From positions 1 to 64,000 of the forward strand of contig CAKQYA010000007.1 of assembly GCA_934293005.1 (NCBI GenBank): a stretch of 64,000 nucleotides of DNA, read 5' to 3'. Under the pieces are notes generated by a model. The model worked only from the letters and a program-made list of their open reading frames with translations, had not been told where the DNA came from and did no database searches. Origin of the DNA: an uncultured Bacteroidaceae bacterium (GTDB taxonomy: Bacteria > Bacteroidota > Bacteroidia > Bacteroidales > Bacteroidaceae). The position numbers were made by a program, and so were the translations under genes. This document shows positions 1 to 8,602 of the stretch, piece after piece; the stretch's first letter is position 1; every line of letters begins with the position of its first letter.

Positions 1-552
1 GCGATGCCAGAGCCTTTACACTGTGGAACGAGTGACAGGACTGGCTCCACGTTTTCATGTATATATACCAACCATTTATTAATCATGCCAATATGGTAGC
101 CGTTGGTAAAATAGTGTTGGTATGAACCATTTTGTCAATTTCTACATTGATAATGTTATAAACGCATTTCGGGTTTGATACAAAGGTGAAAAAGATAAAT
201 GTGAAGGCACACAAGACAATGTAAAGCGTTTCAGTAACACTTTTCCTGCATTGTAAAGTTATTCAGTAAAGGATTTAATTGAGAGTGAAGTATTTTAGTA
301 AAACAACAAGAAAAGTGTAAAGTAAAATCAGTTAAAGTCAAGGTAATATAATATACTTGGCAAGGTAATATAATATACTTGGCAAAGTAATATAATATAC
401 TTTTCTGATACATACTGCTTTACCGGACAGCAATAGAAAAAACTATGTCCGTCCCTTTTCATAGTGGATAGCAAGCAAGGTTGACTCGAGATGCCGCGCG
501 CCAGCCTTGGCTTGTCCTGTTATGTGTAAGATGCGGCGATGCCATGCCATTT
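1..552. other. Left-edge intergenic stretch
   Basis: No convincing gene is seen in this AT-rich stretch. A minus-strand ATG at 58..56 opens 19 codons that run off the left edge; a weak promoter-like CACCTTTG (minus strand, 181-188) lies about 125 bases upstream, so a gene beyond the edge may begin here, but the peptide (MKTWSQSCHS...) resembles nothing I recognise. The 3' half holds a 22-bp repeat array (340-404), and the last bases are the 3' flank of the GH53 gene. Confidence 0.4.
340..404. repeat. 22-bp palindromic repeat array (3 units)
   Basis: Three head-to-tail units of about 22 bp, each an imperfect palindrome (AAGGTAATATAATATACTT) joined by GGC, with the last unit running into TTTT. 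The layout matches the arrays at 3102-3168 and 53573-53703: same period, same AAGTA...TACTT arms, same closing T-run. Here the centre is AT-only rather than CTTAGG. It lies downstream of the minus-strand GH53 gene. Confidence 0.85.
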
Positions 553-1809
553 TTAACGGGCGTATTTCTTCCCGTCCTGGATGTATATGCCATGTGCCAC
601 GGGGGCTTTATGCCTTATTCCGCTTGTGTCGTAAACACATGCGGCTGCATGGCATTCGGAAGGCCTTGTGCTTTCGATGCCTGTCTGCGTGCCGTTGGTG
701 AAGTTTTTCAGAGAGAAGAGGGCAGGGAGCACCCTGCCGTTGTTAGCGTTCCATAAGCCGCGGTTTAGCCAGTGTGTAATGACGGTGCTGCTTTTGCCTG
801 ATCCGTTCTCCTCGGCGCACCAGTAGTAGAGCCCTGTCACGTTCTTGTGTTTGTTGAGCTCAGCGGTAAGGTCATCGATGAAAGCCTTCTGTCCGGCAGA
901 TGTGGCAGGCCAAGTGGTTGTAGTGTTGCTGAATCCGTCGTCGCTTGACGGGAAATGCTGGTAGTAGTATGCTGTCTCCACAATTTGCACCTCCTTGGTG
1001 GGGTAGGTGGATTCAATCTTGTTGAGGGTGGAGCCCAGTGTGGCTATGTCGCCATGCCAGAATGGATAGTATGACAATCCGATGATGTCGTAGTCGAGTG
1101 TGCGCAGCTTGTTAAGCGTGAAGTTGCATCGTGTCCAGTCGCCCGAACGCTCAAGGTGCAGGATGATTTTTGCCTCTGGGGTGGTCTCTCTTACGGCTTT
1201 GCTCGCATTCTTGAGCAGAGAGCTGAAGCGGTTCCATGGCACATTTGATGACGACTTGTAGCACTTGTCTGCATCGGTGCGCCACAGCATGCCGTAGCTC
1301 ACCTCGTTGCCAATCTGCACGTAGTCGGGGGTGGCTCCATTGTCTATGAGATGCTGCAGGCATTGCTTGGTGTAGCTGTACAATGTTTCTCCAAGCTCAG
1401 CGTTGCTTGGGTTTGACGAGGACAGGCCGCCCTTGTACCATGCCGCAGGTATGGTCTGATGTGAAGGGTCTGCCCATGTGTCGGAATAGTGGAAGTCGAG
1501 CATGAATGCCATGCCCGCGTCTTTGATGCGTTTGCCTAATTGTGTGACATAGTCAAGGTCTTGCACCACGCCATCTTTGTTGCTGTTGTCGGGATTGACA
1601 TGCAGGCGCACCCTGACGGAATTGAGTGATGCCTTGTCGCGCATGTATGTGAGCACATCGCCTATCTTGGTGCCAGCAGATGTGAGGTAGGTCGTATTGG
1701 CAGCTTCGTATGCTGGCAGCAATGATAAATCGGTGCCAAGGTTCTTCTGCGGTTGGGCATGCATTGCCATTGTAACGATGGCAGCGATGATGGTGAGTGT
1801 CTTTCTCAT
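553..1809 (-). CDS. GH53 endo-beta-1,4-galactanase, secreted
   Basis: Predicted arabinogalactan endo-beta-1,4-galactanase that cuts type I galactan side chains of pectin outside the cell. The 418-residue protein begins with a signal peptide (MRKTLTIIAA...AMHA, mature Gln19). Family GH53 signatures are clear: GTDLSLLPAYE near 25, DFHYSDTWADP at 105-115, the acid/base Glu169 in QIGNEVSYG and the nucleophile Glu278 in QIVETAYYY. The last ~35 residues (CVYDTSGIRHK...GIYIQDGKKY) look like a type IX secretion sorting tail, so surface or extracellular location is inferred. The reading frame is open 24 codons further upstream, but that stretch covers the promoter, so ATG 1809 is chosen. It has its own promoter and is divergent from licD. 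Family call is firm; exact substrate is inferred. Confidence 0.93.
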   Translation of the reverse strand: MRKTLTIIAAIVTMAMHAQPQKNLGTDLSLLPAYEAANTTYLTSAGTKIGDVLTYMRDKASLNSVRVRLHVNPDNSNKDGVVQDLDYVTQLGKRIKDAGMAFMLDFHYSDTWADPSHQTIPAAWYKGGLSSSNPSNAELGETLYSYTKQCLQHLIDNGATPDYVQIGNEVSYGMLWRTDADKCYKSSSNVPWNRFSSLLKNASKAVRETTPEAKIILHLERSGDWTRCNFTLNKLRTLDYDIIGLSYYPFWHGDIATLGSTLNKIESTYPTKEVQIVETAYYYQHFPSSDDGFSNTTTTWPATSAGQKAFIDDLTAELNKHKNVTGLYYWCAEENGSGKSSTVITHWLNRGLWNANNGRVLPALFSLKNFTNGTQTGIESTRPSECHAAACVYDTSGIRHKAPVAHGIYIQDGKKYAR

Positions 1810-1851
1810 GTTTCTGTCGCTAATTAGGTAAGTTAGTTTATATGTTGCAGG

Positions 1852-1882
1852 CAAAGATAGCGTAAATTGAAGATATGACAAA
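1852..1882 (-). promoter_or_regulatory. Promoter of the GH53 gene
   Basis: On the minus strand TTTG (1882-1879), a 19-bp spacer and TATCTTTG (1859-1852) match the Bacteroidetes primary-sigma consensus exactly. Transcription would start near 1845, leaving a ~36-base leader before ATG 1809 and excluding the longer reading-frame start. Confidence 0.8.
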
Positions 1883-1981
1883 ATATAAATGGGTTTATTG
1901 TGTCACATTGGCTTATCTTGTGAAAAAGGCATGTGGATGAGGATTGTATGGTGTCATTTATGCAAGAAAAATCTGTTGCAG

Positions 1982-2013
1982 CTTGTGTCTCATGCATGTT
2001 TTGTGTAATTTTG
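1982..2013 (+). promoter_or_regulatory. Promoter of licD copy 1
   Basis: CTTG at 1982-1985, 20-bp spacer, TAATTTTG at 2006-2013. This fits the Bacteroidetes -33/-7 pattern and lies 44 bases before ATG 2057. Confidence 0.7.
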
Positions 2014-2056
2014 CAAATTGATATGATTTATGTATAATCTACACATATATATAATT

Positions 2057-2935
2057 ATGAACATACAGCATTATCCGCCTAAGGAGTTTCTTGAGAGAGA
2101 GATTCGCGATGGCTACGAGGTAAGTGAACAGATGAAGCGTGTTTGGGCCATTGAGATAGACATGCTCCAAGAGTTGTTTCGTGTGTGCGACAAGTATGGG
2201 TTGACTATTTGGACAGAGGGTGGCACAATGCTCGGCACTATCAGACATGGCGGTTTCATTCCTTGGGATGATGACATTGACATGGCGATGCCGCGTGAGG
2301 ATTATGACCGTCTGCAGGAGGTTGCAGCCGATGAATTCAAGCATCCTTATTTTTTTCAGACGATGCACACAGATCCTTGCTACGGACACCGTCATGCCCA
2401 GTTGCGCAACAGCGATACGGCGGCCTACAAGCATGGACAGAAGACGTGTGACTGCAACAGCGGCATCTTTGTGGACATCTTCCCATTGGATTATATGCCA
2501 AAGTCGCCCCGCGCCTTTAAGAATCATTATGTAAGGATTAGCCGCATGAAGGGCAGGATGAAGTTGGTGCGTAAAGTGCTCATGTCGGTTTCCAAAAATC
2601 TGTTCCTGTTCTGCAGGGAACATGTGCCGGCATTGTCTGAGAAGGTTCTTTTCAGACGTTTTGAGGATATATTGCGCAGCGTGAAAAGGGATGAGGCCAT
2701 AGCTTGGGTCGACATCACGTTCAACCACAAGTCGCCGCAGCGTCCGCTGTTGTGTTACAAAAGCACGGAATGGAGGTGCTTTGAATACATCAAGATGCCT
2801 GTGCCTAATGGTTATGATGACATATTGACCATCATGTATGGCGATTATATGACTCCTGTGCAGGCTCCTACGTGTCATGGGGCATTGGAGTATGACACAG
2901 AACGCAGTTATGCAGAGGTTCTGAAGCGTGTGTGA
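2057..2935 (+). CDS. licD: LicD-family phosphotransferase (copy 1)
   Basis: LicD-family (PF04991) protein of 292 residues. Family members move a phospho-alcohol, classically phosphocholine, from its CDP-activated form to a sugar of LPS, teichoic acid or another glycan. The nucleotidyltransferase-like core is plain at residues 56-83: GGTMLGTIRHGGF, then IPWDDDID with the metal-binding aspartates, then MPREDYDRL. There is no signal peptide or membrane span, so a cytoplasmic site is likely. The reading frame opens 9 codons earlier, but MNIQHYPP at 2057 is a better start relative to the promoter. It is transcribed away from the GH53 gene and towards the GT2 gene of the main cluster. A second LicD is at 4335-5147. 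The donor and acceptor cannot be read from sequence. Confidence 0.88.
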   Translation: MNIQHYPPKEFLEREIRDGYEVSEQMKRVWAIEIDMLQELFRVCDKYGLTIWTEGGTMLGTIRHGGFIPWDDDIDMAMPREDYDRLQEVAADEFKHPYFFQTMHTDPCYGHRHAQLRNSDTAAYKHGQKTCDCNSGIFVDIFPLDYMPKSPRAFKNHYVRISRMKGRMKLVRKVLMSVSKNLFLFCREHVPALSEKVLFRRFEDILRSVKRDEAIAWVDITFNHKSPQRPLLCYKSTEWRCFEYIKMPVPNGYDDILTIMYGDYMTPVQAPTCHGALEYDTERSYAEVLKRV

Positions 2936-2949
2936 TGAGAATGCATTTT

Positions 2950-3257
2950 TTATCCCAAACGGGCATTAGAAAACAGGGTTTGTTCTTTTCAATTCTTGTC
3001 ACCGTTTGGGCCAAAGTCTTTCCATCCTATGTGCGTATAATAACAAGGGTCTTGGAAAGTCAATAATTTATTCGTCAAAAAAGAGGGTAAGGATACATGC
3101 CAAAGTATCTTAGGATACTTCGCAAAGTATCTTAGGATACTTGGCCAAGTATCCTAAGATACTTTTTTATGGGTGTTGCATGCTTGAAAAACTAAATCAA
3201 GAATCTTGCAGGCGTGCTTTGGGTTTAATCCTAATCTAATGACCAATTTGGGTTAAA
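2950..3257. repeat. MITE-like element, family A, with inner 22-bp array
   Basis: About 308 bp bounded by imperfect inverted ends: TATCCCAAACGGGCATTAGA on the left (2951-2970) and, on the right, TCTAATGACCAATTTGGGTT continuing to AAA (3235-3257). The inside holds TTCTTTTCAATTCTTGTCA (2983-3001), nearly the same as in the element at 37183-37380, and a three-unit palindrome array (3102-3168). No reading frame for a transposase is present. It fills the space between the convergent licD and GT2 genes. Confidence 0.7.
3102..3168. repeat. 22-bp palindromic repeat array (3 units)
   Basis: Three units of AAAGTATCTTAGGATACTT spaced by CGC or GGC (22-bp period). The last reads AAGTATCCTAAGATACTT, the reverse complement of the others, and ends in TTTTTT. 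Each unit could fold into a hairpin with AAGTATC/GATACTT arms, and the final hairpin plus T-run resembles an intrinsic terminator for licD. Confidence 0.85.
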
Positions 3258-3316
3258 CTGGATTATTTTGCAGAGCTATGCCAAAGGCCATATTCATTGA
3301 CTTGATCGTTTTTCTG

Positions 3317-3335
3317 TCTGATGACTGATTGGGGT
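3317..3335. repeat. Solo end of family A repeat
   Basis: TCTGATGACTGATTGGGG directly abuts the stop codon of the GT2 gene and matches the end sequence TCTAATGACCGATTTGGGTT with a few changes. A single end with no clear partner other than the element 60 bp away. Confidence 0.5.
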
Positions 3336-4259
3336 CTACTGCATCAGCCGTACGAAATACATAAGTTTGTAGATGTTGAAGAGCAGGACATTGGGTGATG
3401 GCCCCATGAGTTTTGATTTGATGTGTAGACTGATGAATGGAAATGTTTTTCTTATGGCATGCTGTGCCATAGGAATGCGGCACACCATGTTAGCGTATCT
3501 GATAAGTGTCGAACACTCGCTTAGATCTTCTCTGAAATGGTATAATGTGTGGAGAGCTTCCTCTGTTTTGTCGAGGAAGGTCATGTTGGTCTCAAAGTGC
3601 TCAAAGCTCAGAGGGTTATCTACATGGAGTATGCTGATGTTGTGCGTTTGAAGCGTCTTGCCCCAGAGCACGTCTTCGTACCCGTAATGGCGGAAACGTT
3701 CATCGAGCGGATACTGCAGCATTATTTCTCTGCGCACTATGAAATTGGATGTGTGGAAATCTCTGTAGGGATGAGATTGCCTGAGTGTGTGGTCAGCATT
3801 TTGGCGGTTTTGCCGCTCGGAGATGTATCTCAGATTGTTTGACAATGCTTTTTCGTCAGCATTGGCTATAGTGTATCCTCCATATATTATGTCAGGATGT
3901 GTTTTTTCATCTGTCTCTTGCTTTCTGAGTATGCTGACATAGTTGGTGATATACAGAGGGTTTCTCACCTCCATGTCGCTGTCGATGTACAAGAGCCATC
4001 TGCCTTGTGCTTGCTTGGCGAGGAAGTTGCGTATGATGGCCCTGCCAACGTTTTTCTCCCTCTCTATGTATCTGCAGTTTGGCAGGTCGTTGATGCGTCT
4101 GTTGGTCTTGACCGACATTTTGTCTGTCGAGCCATCGTCTGCCACGAGAATCTCATATCTGAAATCTCTAATGGCGGATGCTTGTGCATGCAGGGCTTCC
4201 ACGAGAGCCAGGCATGTGTTGTTGTATGATGGAAGTAGGATGGAGAGTGTAGGTGCCAT
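3336..4259 (-). CDS. Glycosyltransferase family 2
   Basis: GT-A fold glycosyltransferase of 307 residues. The N terminus has the family start PTLSILLPSYNN, VADDGST at 39-45 for nucleotide-sugar binding, and the DXD-type YIDSDMEV at 91-98 for metal binding. GYEDVLWGKTL in the C-terminal half is the usual acceptor-side ED motif. There is no signal peptide; the last ~30 residues (LLFNIYKLMYFVRLMQ) are hydrophobic and may hold the protein at the inner membrane. It is the last gene of the minus-strand run DUF4254-GT4-PLP enzyme-LicC-LicD-GT2, so it probably adds a sugar to the same glycan that LicD decorates. The sugar is unknown. The stop codon touches a family A repeat end. Confidence 0.9.
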   Translation of the reverse strand: MAPTLSILLPSYNNTCLALVEALHAQASAIRDFRYEILVADDGSTDKMSVKTNRRINDLPNCRYIEREKNVGRAIIRNFLAKQAQGRWLLYIDSDMEVRNPLYITNYVSILRKQETDEKTHPDIIYGGYTIANADEKALSNNLRYISERQNRQNADHTLRQSHPYRDFHTSNFIVRREIMLQYPLDERFRHYGYEDVLWGKTLQTHNISILHVDNPLSFEHFETNMTFLDKTEEALHTLYHFREDLSECSTLIRYANMVCRIPMAQHAIRKTFPFISLHIKSKLMGPSPNVLLFNIYKLMYFVRLMQ

Positions 4260-4292
4260 ATTTATGATGGTGTGCCTGTTGGAGTGGCTTGG

Positions 4293-4313
4293 GCAGGCTC
4301 ATGAAGAGCCTGC
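4293..4313. other. Intercistronic hairpin
   Basis: GCAGGCTC, 5-base loop, GAGCCTGC: a perfect 8-bp stem between licD copy 2 and the GT2 gene. No T-run follows on the minus strand, so it is more likely an RNA stability or processing structure than a terminator. Confidence 0.4.
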
Positions 4314-4334
4314 TATGATATGATGTGTGAGAGT

Positions 4335-5147
4335 TTATGTCTGTCTGTTTCTGTAAGGCGTGTCGAGATCGAGCAAGTGGAAGTTGTGCTGCCTTTGCTT
4401 TGGACCTGGAGGTATGGTCATGTAGTCGCCATACTTTTGTGTGAGGTAGGCATGTGGGTGCTCTACTCCCATAACTGTTTTTCCTTCAAAAGTTATGGGC
4501 GTAGGTTGTCCGAGCGTGGCTTTGGGCATTATGCCTTTTCTGCCATCGTCATGGTCCACAGCAAGTGTTGATATGTCGTAGTCGTATTTGCGCTGCATGC
4601 TGCGCATTTTCTGTTGTACTTCTTCGAGAGTGTACAATTGGCGGCACAAAAGCGGTATCCAGCACGAAGGGCCATGGCCGTGGCGGTATGGGTCGCGGCA
4701 GAGGAAATACAGCACTTTCTTCAGATAAAAATATCTTGCGAAATGCAGCCTTTGCATTAAAGGGTTGGATGTCATGCCATCTAAAGGGAACACATCTATA
4801 TATATGCCTCCGAGATATTTGAGGTGCATGCGCTCTATGAGTGTAGTGCTGGCGTCCTGTATTTTTGCGAATGGCAGAGGGTAATTCTTGTCTGTCTCGT
4901 AGCTTACCACCTCAAATGGAGCTGGCATCCATTCGCTGGCATGGGACATGAGCTGGTCATAGTCCTTGCGGGGCATTCCAATGTCGAGATCATCGTCCCA
5001 TGGTATGAATCCTTTGTGGCGCATGGCTCCGAGGAGGGTGCCAGCGATGATGTAGTAGCGAAGCCCATGTTGTTTGCATACTTGTTGCACGGCAAGCAGA
5101 ATGTCAAGTATGCGCATTTGAAGGGGGCGTATGTCGTATGATGCCAT
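4335..5147 (-). CDS. licD: LicD-family phosphotransferase (copy 2)
   Basis: Second LicD-family protein, 270 residues. The core at 36-65 reads AGTLLGAMRHKGFIPWDDDL followed by DIGMPRKDYDQL, with the DDD triad at 51-53; upstream AVQQVCKQHGLRYYII aligns with VCDKYGLTIW of copy 1. It is shorter than copy 1 and differs in the middle, where GGIYIDVFPLDGM replaces SGIFVDIFPLDYM, so the two could use different acceptors. Soluble, no signal peptide. It sits between the LicC-like gene (171 bp upstream) and GT2 (75 bp downstream) on one strand. Role: transfer of a CDP-linked phospho-alcohol to a glycan, inferred from family and from the adjacent LicC-like gene. Confidence 0.9.
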   Translation of the reverse strand: MASYDIRPLQMRILDILLAVQQVCKQHGLRYYIIAGTLLGAMRHKGFIPWDDDLDIGMPRKDYDQLMSHASEWMPAPFEVVSYETDKNYPLPFAKIQDASTTLIERMHLKYLGGIYIDVFPLDGMTSNPLMQRLHFARYFYLKKVLYFLCRDPYRHGHGPSCWIPLLCRQLYTLEEVQQKMRSMQRKYDYDISTLAVDHDDGRKGIMPKATLGQPTPITFEGKTVMGVEHPHAYLTQKYGDYMTIPPGPKQRQHNFHLLDLDTPYRNRQT

Positions 5148-5318
5148 TATATGGAGTGTTTTTTGTGTTGAATCATGCTCAGTCTCAATGCAAGTCTTGT
5201 TTTGGATATTTCAATTCATGCGTTGCCAAGCAATGTGCCTTGTGTTTAGCCAAGCCGGAATATGAGATGGTATAAAAACAGCTGTTCATCTTGTTTTAGT
5301 CTAATGTCCGTTAGGATA

Positions 5319-6050
5319 TCAGTATAGATGGGCAGGGATGAGTTGCTTGGCTGCATTGAAATCGTCCACAGTGTCCAGTTCGGTAGAGAAGAGATCTGTG
5401 GTGTCTTCCACATAGAAGGTGTGTCCTTGGGGGATGAGGCGTTCGAAGGCTCGCTCGTAGAATATGTTGTCGAGCTTTTCGTTTGTCATCATGATTTCCA
5501 GTTCTTTGTAGAGTGCAGAGGTGTATGCTGCCGACATGCGCTCGATGCCGATAGACTCGCCCTTGGCATCAGCTATGGAACAAGTCTTGCTTATCTCCCT
5601 CACCATGCCGTTTGCGTCGGTAATGACTTTCATCTCTTCTTCGCCTAAAGGGTGGCTGTTGAGCGCAAGCACATCGGGATGGGGTGAAGAGATGAGGCGG
5701 CTCACGATGAGCGGGTCATACAGGATGTCGCTGTCGAGAAGGAGCACTTCTTGACCGTCTGCCTCTGGACGTGCGAGCCACAGGGAGTATATGTTGTTGG
5801 TTGAAGCGTAGCGCTCATTGTGTATGAACGTGATATTCACGTTGGCATAGCGGCTTGTCAGGAAGTCCTCTATGAGTGTGTTTAGATAGCCTGTCACTAC
5901 GACAAAGTTGCTGATGCCGTTGGCTATGAGTGCGTCAAATGACCGTTGCAGCAAGCACTTGCATCCTATTTCAAGCAGGCACTTTGGACGGTCGTTGGTG
6001 AGTGGGCGGAGGCGTGAGGCTATGCCTGCGGCGAGTATAATAGCTTTCAT
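5319..6050 (-). CDS. LicC-like CTP-dependent nucleotidyltransferase
   Basis: Sugar-nucleotidyltransferase-fold protein of 243 residues. The N terminus has the NTP-binding loop MKAIILAAGIASRLRPLT with Lys23 in RPKCLLEIG. HNERYASTNNIYSLWLA at 78-93 is the stretch that marks LicC-type choline-phosphate cytidylyltransferases rather than hexose-1-phosphate enzymes. LLLDSDIL at 103-110 supplies the metal-binding aspartates. It would make the CDP-alcohol used by the adjacent LicD. No choline kinase (LicA) or choline importer (LicB) gene is in the window, so whether the substrate is phosphocholine, phosphoethanolamine or another small phosphate ester is open. Downstream licD is 171 bp away; a MITE-like repeat lies just upstream. 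Confidence 0.82.
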   Translation of the reverse strand: MKAIILAAGIASRLRPLTNDRPKCLLEIGCKCLLQRSFDALIANGISNFVVVTGYLNTLIEDFLTSRYANVNITFIHNERYASTNNIYSLWLARPEADGQEVLLLDSDILYDPLIVSRLISSPHPDVLALNSHPLGEEEMKVITDANGMVREISKTCSIADAKGESIGIERMSAAYTSALYKELEIMMTNEKLDNIFYERAFERLIPQGHTFYVEDTTDLFSTELDTVDDFNAAKQLIPAHLY

Positions 6051-6064
6051 GTGATGATGGTGTT

Positions 6065-6225
6065 AAGTGGGTGTTCAAAATTGTTCTGTAACATCAAAGT
6101 AAGCCGCCCTCATATTTGTCTCTCTCGGTCATCTTTCCCTTCTGTTTATCAGTCGCTATGCTATCATAGCTCCATAAGCCGAAGAAAAATCTGCCTCAAG
6201 ATAAAATGATTATGAGCACCTACTT
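6065..6225. repeat. MITE-like element, family B, long copy
   Basis: 161 bp with inverted ends: left AAGTGGGTGTTCAAAATTGT, right (reverse strand) AAGTAGGTGCTCATAATCAT. The left half contains AAGTAAGCCGCCCTCATATT, the reverse complement of the core GAGCGGCTTACTT in the copies at 27227 and 29589. This copy has about 70 bp of extra internal sequence. It splits the PLP-enzyme gene from the LicC-like gene. Confidence 0.75.
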
Positions 6226-6290
6226 ATGAATATAGGCTCTATTGTCTTGTGCAAGATATGCAGCGCAATAGAGCCTATCGTTATGTGTTA

Positions 6291-7328
6291 TTATCTGTTT
6301 AAAGCAATGTTCTTTATTGTGTCGCACACCACTTGTGTCTGTTCTGGACGTCCAAGGGTTATGCGGACACACGATTCGAGGCCTGGGTCGCTCATGAACT
6401 TGATCTTGTAATTTTCGGCTGCTAAAGCTTTTTGCAGGGTCTCTTTGATTTCTGCAGGATATTTGATGAGGATGAAGTTTGCCACGCTCTTGTACACTTT
6501 GAAGTCTGGCAAGTCGCCAAGCTCTTTCTTGTATAGCTGGCGGTCCCATTCCATTTGTTTTGCCACATTGCGGTAGTGGTCTTCGCTTTCAAGGGCCGCT
6601 AATGCCACTGCCTCGCTGAAGCGGTTGTATCCAAGGTACATGTTGGCATACTTGAGGAAGTCTTTATGTCCTGCACCCATGAAGCCGAATCCCATACGCA
6701 GGCCTGGCAGACCGTAGAATTTTGACAGCGTTCGCGAGATGATGAGGTTGGAGTACTTGTTGACAAGTGGCGCTATGTAGTCTACATCGTTGCTTATGAA
6801 GGAAGCGTAAGCTTCGTCGATGAGCACCATAGTCTCTTTTGGAATGCTTTCCATGATGCGGCCTATCTCTTCGCTTGTGAGGCTGTTGCCTGTAGGATTG
6901 TTTGGAGATGCAAGCAGAAGGAGTCGTGGATGGATGCGGTTGGTGTATTCAATGACTTCGTCCACGTTGTAGGCGAAAGTGTCGTCCTGCTCATAGAGTG
7001 GATACATTTCTGTCACGCCCTCAACCTCGGCTGCGATAGAACTGTAGTACCACCATGAGAACTGGGGGATGAGAATTGTCTTGTTGTTGCCTTTTGTGAG
7101 GTAATAGTGAACAGTGTTTTTCAGTATCTCTTCGCCTCCATATCCGAGGAGCACCTGCTCTTCCGGGACACCGTAAATCTCAGAGAGCCGCACAGATACA
7201 ACACTCTTTTTCCCCTCATCATAGATGCGGGTGTAGAAGCACAATTCCTTTGGGTCGAAATTCTTTATTGTGTCAATAACCTTCTGGGAAGGCTCGAAGT
7301 TGAATTCATTTCTGTCAAGAAAATTCAT
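6291..7328 (-). CDS. Class I/II PLP enzyme, HisC/CobD-like
   Basis: Fold-type I PLP-dependent aminotransferase or decarboxylase, 345 residues, full length for the HisC/CobD group. Visible motifs: GYGGEEIL at 62-69 (cofactor phosphate side), SPNNPTGNSL at 141-150, VLIDEAY at 168-174 with Asp171 for the pyridine nitrogen, SRTLSKFYGLPGLRMGF at 198-214 with Schiff-base Lys203. HisC, histidinol-phosphate aminotransferase, is the default database name, but no his genes are near. The gene lies between a glycosyltransferase and a LicC-like cytidylyltransferase, so it may make or modify the small phospho-alcohol head group, as CobD-type enzymes decarboxylate phosphothreonine or phosphoserine. That role is inference from position. 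Confidence 0.78.
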   Translation of the reverse strand: MNFLDRNEFNFEPSQKVIDTIKNFDPKELCFYTRIYDEGKKSVVSVRLSEIYGVPEEQVLLGYGGEEILKNTVHYYLTKGNNKTILIPQFSWWYYSSIAAEVEGVTEMYPLYEQDDTFAYNVDEVIEYTNRIHPRLLLLASPNNPTGNSLTSEEIGRIMESIPKETMVLIDEAYASFISNDVDYIAPLVNKYSNLIISRTLSKFYGLPGLRMGFGFMGAGHKDFLKYANMYLGYNRFSEAVALAALESEDHYRNVAKQMEWDRQLYKKELGDLPDFKVYKSVANFILIKYPAEIKETLQKALAAENYKIKFMSDPGLESCVRITLGRPEQTQVVCDTIKNIALNR

Positions 7329-7384
7329 AGTCGTAAACTGTCTATGTTATATGGTTATTTGGTAGTTCATTCATTGTGGACGAT

Positions 7385-8482
7385 TCATACAAGAGATTCG
7401 TACACGTTCATCAGTTGGTGCGCAAGTGTTGTGGGATGGAAGGTGCTCATGGCATATTCTCTTCCTCCTGCGATGGCTTTTTCGCGCAACTCGCTGTCGG
7501 TGAGCATCTGCATCATCTTCTCGCTTATGTCTTCAGCACTTGATGGGTCCGCCTGCAGGGCGTATGGGCCTCCAGCCTCAGGCAGGCTGCTCACATTGCT
7601 TGTCACCACAGGGCATCCTGAAAGCTGCGCCTCCACTACAGGAAGGCCGAAGCCTTCGTAGAAAGAAGGATAGATGAAGAGCTGGGCATTGGTGTACAGA
7701 TGCTTCAGCTCCATGTTGTCAACAGCCTCTGGCCATATAAAGAGGTCCTCCATGTGGTGCTCGGCTATATACTGCTTCACCTTCTGTTTGTATGAGCCTC
7801 CGCCGCCAACGACGATAAGCGGCATCTGTACGTCTTTGGGCATGAGCTCCATGGCTTTAACTATGCCGAGCAGGTTCTTTCTGGAATTGATGGAGCCCAC
7901 ATACAGCATGTAGGGCGATGTGTGCTCGCGCTTCAATGGCTTGTAAAATATGGGGTTTACTGGCTGGTAGACCACTTTTACTTTATGCTCTGGCACATTG
8001 TAGAATTCAAGAACGTCTTTTTTTGTGCATTCGCTGATAGCAATGATGCTGTCTGCATGGTTGCAGGCATACTGCCATTTCATGTCATATATCTTTCGGT
8101 CGTGCCAATGGTACATGTCGGGGAAGGTGCGGAAAGCCACGTCGTGTATCGTCACCACTGACTTGATGCCCGAATGGAACAAACCCGTAGGCATCTCGTT
8201 GCTTAGTCCATGGAAGAGTTCGATGCCATCGCTCTTCATGTCGCCCACCAGTCCATAAGAGCGCCATGCGCTGCCTCTCATCACGCCTTTAGGAGTGATG
8301 GTGTGGCAATTGTGTTTGCCATAGTATGGCAAGGTCACTCCGTTGAGCCTTGTTTTGGGTGTGTAGAGGAAATATTCATTCTCAGGATACTCGGCCGTGA
8401 GGATGTCGATAACCGTTCGGCTGTAGTTGCCCAATCCTGTGAAGTTGTTGTAAAGTCTCTTTGCGTCAAACCCTATTCTCAT
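7385..8482 (-). CDS. Glycosyltransferase family 4
   Basis: GT-B fold, family GT4 retaining glycosyltransferase of 365 residues. The start MRIGFDAKRLYNNFTGLGNY contains the glycine-rich acceptor loop. The donor half has PYMLYVGSINSRKNL (190-204) and the E-x7-E motif EGFGLPVVE at 276-284, followed by GCPVVTSNVSSLPEAGG. Soluble or peripheral to the membrane. It is second in the minus-strand run after the DUF4254 gene and 56 bp ahead of the PLP-enzyme gene. It probably extends the core or outer part of LPS or a capsule; sugar and linkage are unknown. Confidence 0.92.
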   Translation of the reverse strand: MRIGFDAKRLYNNFTGLGNYSRTVIDILTAEYPENEYFLYTPKTRLNGVTLPYYGKHNCHTITPKGVMRGSAWRSYGLVGDMKSDGIELFHGLSNEMPTGLFHSGIKSVVTIHDVAFRTFPDMYHWHDRKIYDMKWQYACNHADSIIAISECTKKDVLEFYNVPEHKVKVVYQPVNPIFYKPLKREHTSPYMLYVGSINSRKNLLGIVKAMELMPKDVQMPLIVVGGGGSYKQKVKQYIAEHHMEDLFIWPEAVDNMELKHLYTNAQLFIYPSFYEGFGLPVVEAQLSGCPVVTSNVSSLPEAGGPYALQADPSSAEDISEKMMQMLTDSELREKAIAGGREYAMSTFHPTTLAHQLMNVYESLV

Positions 8483-8602
8483 GGTTGTTCTCTATGTAAA
8501 TGGTTGTTCTCTCTGTGAAGTGGCGTGGTAGCCAGAAGTGGGAAAGGGGTGTCCTTGCATGCTGCCAAGTGATGGATGCTGTGAGAGGTGTTCTTCCCGA
8601 TG

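Noticed and set aside
1..58. Partial minus-strand frame starting MKTWSQSCHS at the left edge
   Set aside because: Only 19 codons visible, no recognised signal or motif, weak promoter. Mentioned in the edge entry but not called as a gene.
2039..2878. 279-codon open frame antisense to licD copy 1
   Set aside because: Fully covers a clear LicD-family gene on the other strand, has no recognisable motif and no promoter.
6291..7328. Histidine biosynthesis gene hisC
   Set aside because: Motifs fit HisC but no other his gene is near and the setting is glycan decoration, so the gene symbol was withheld.
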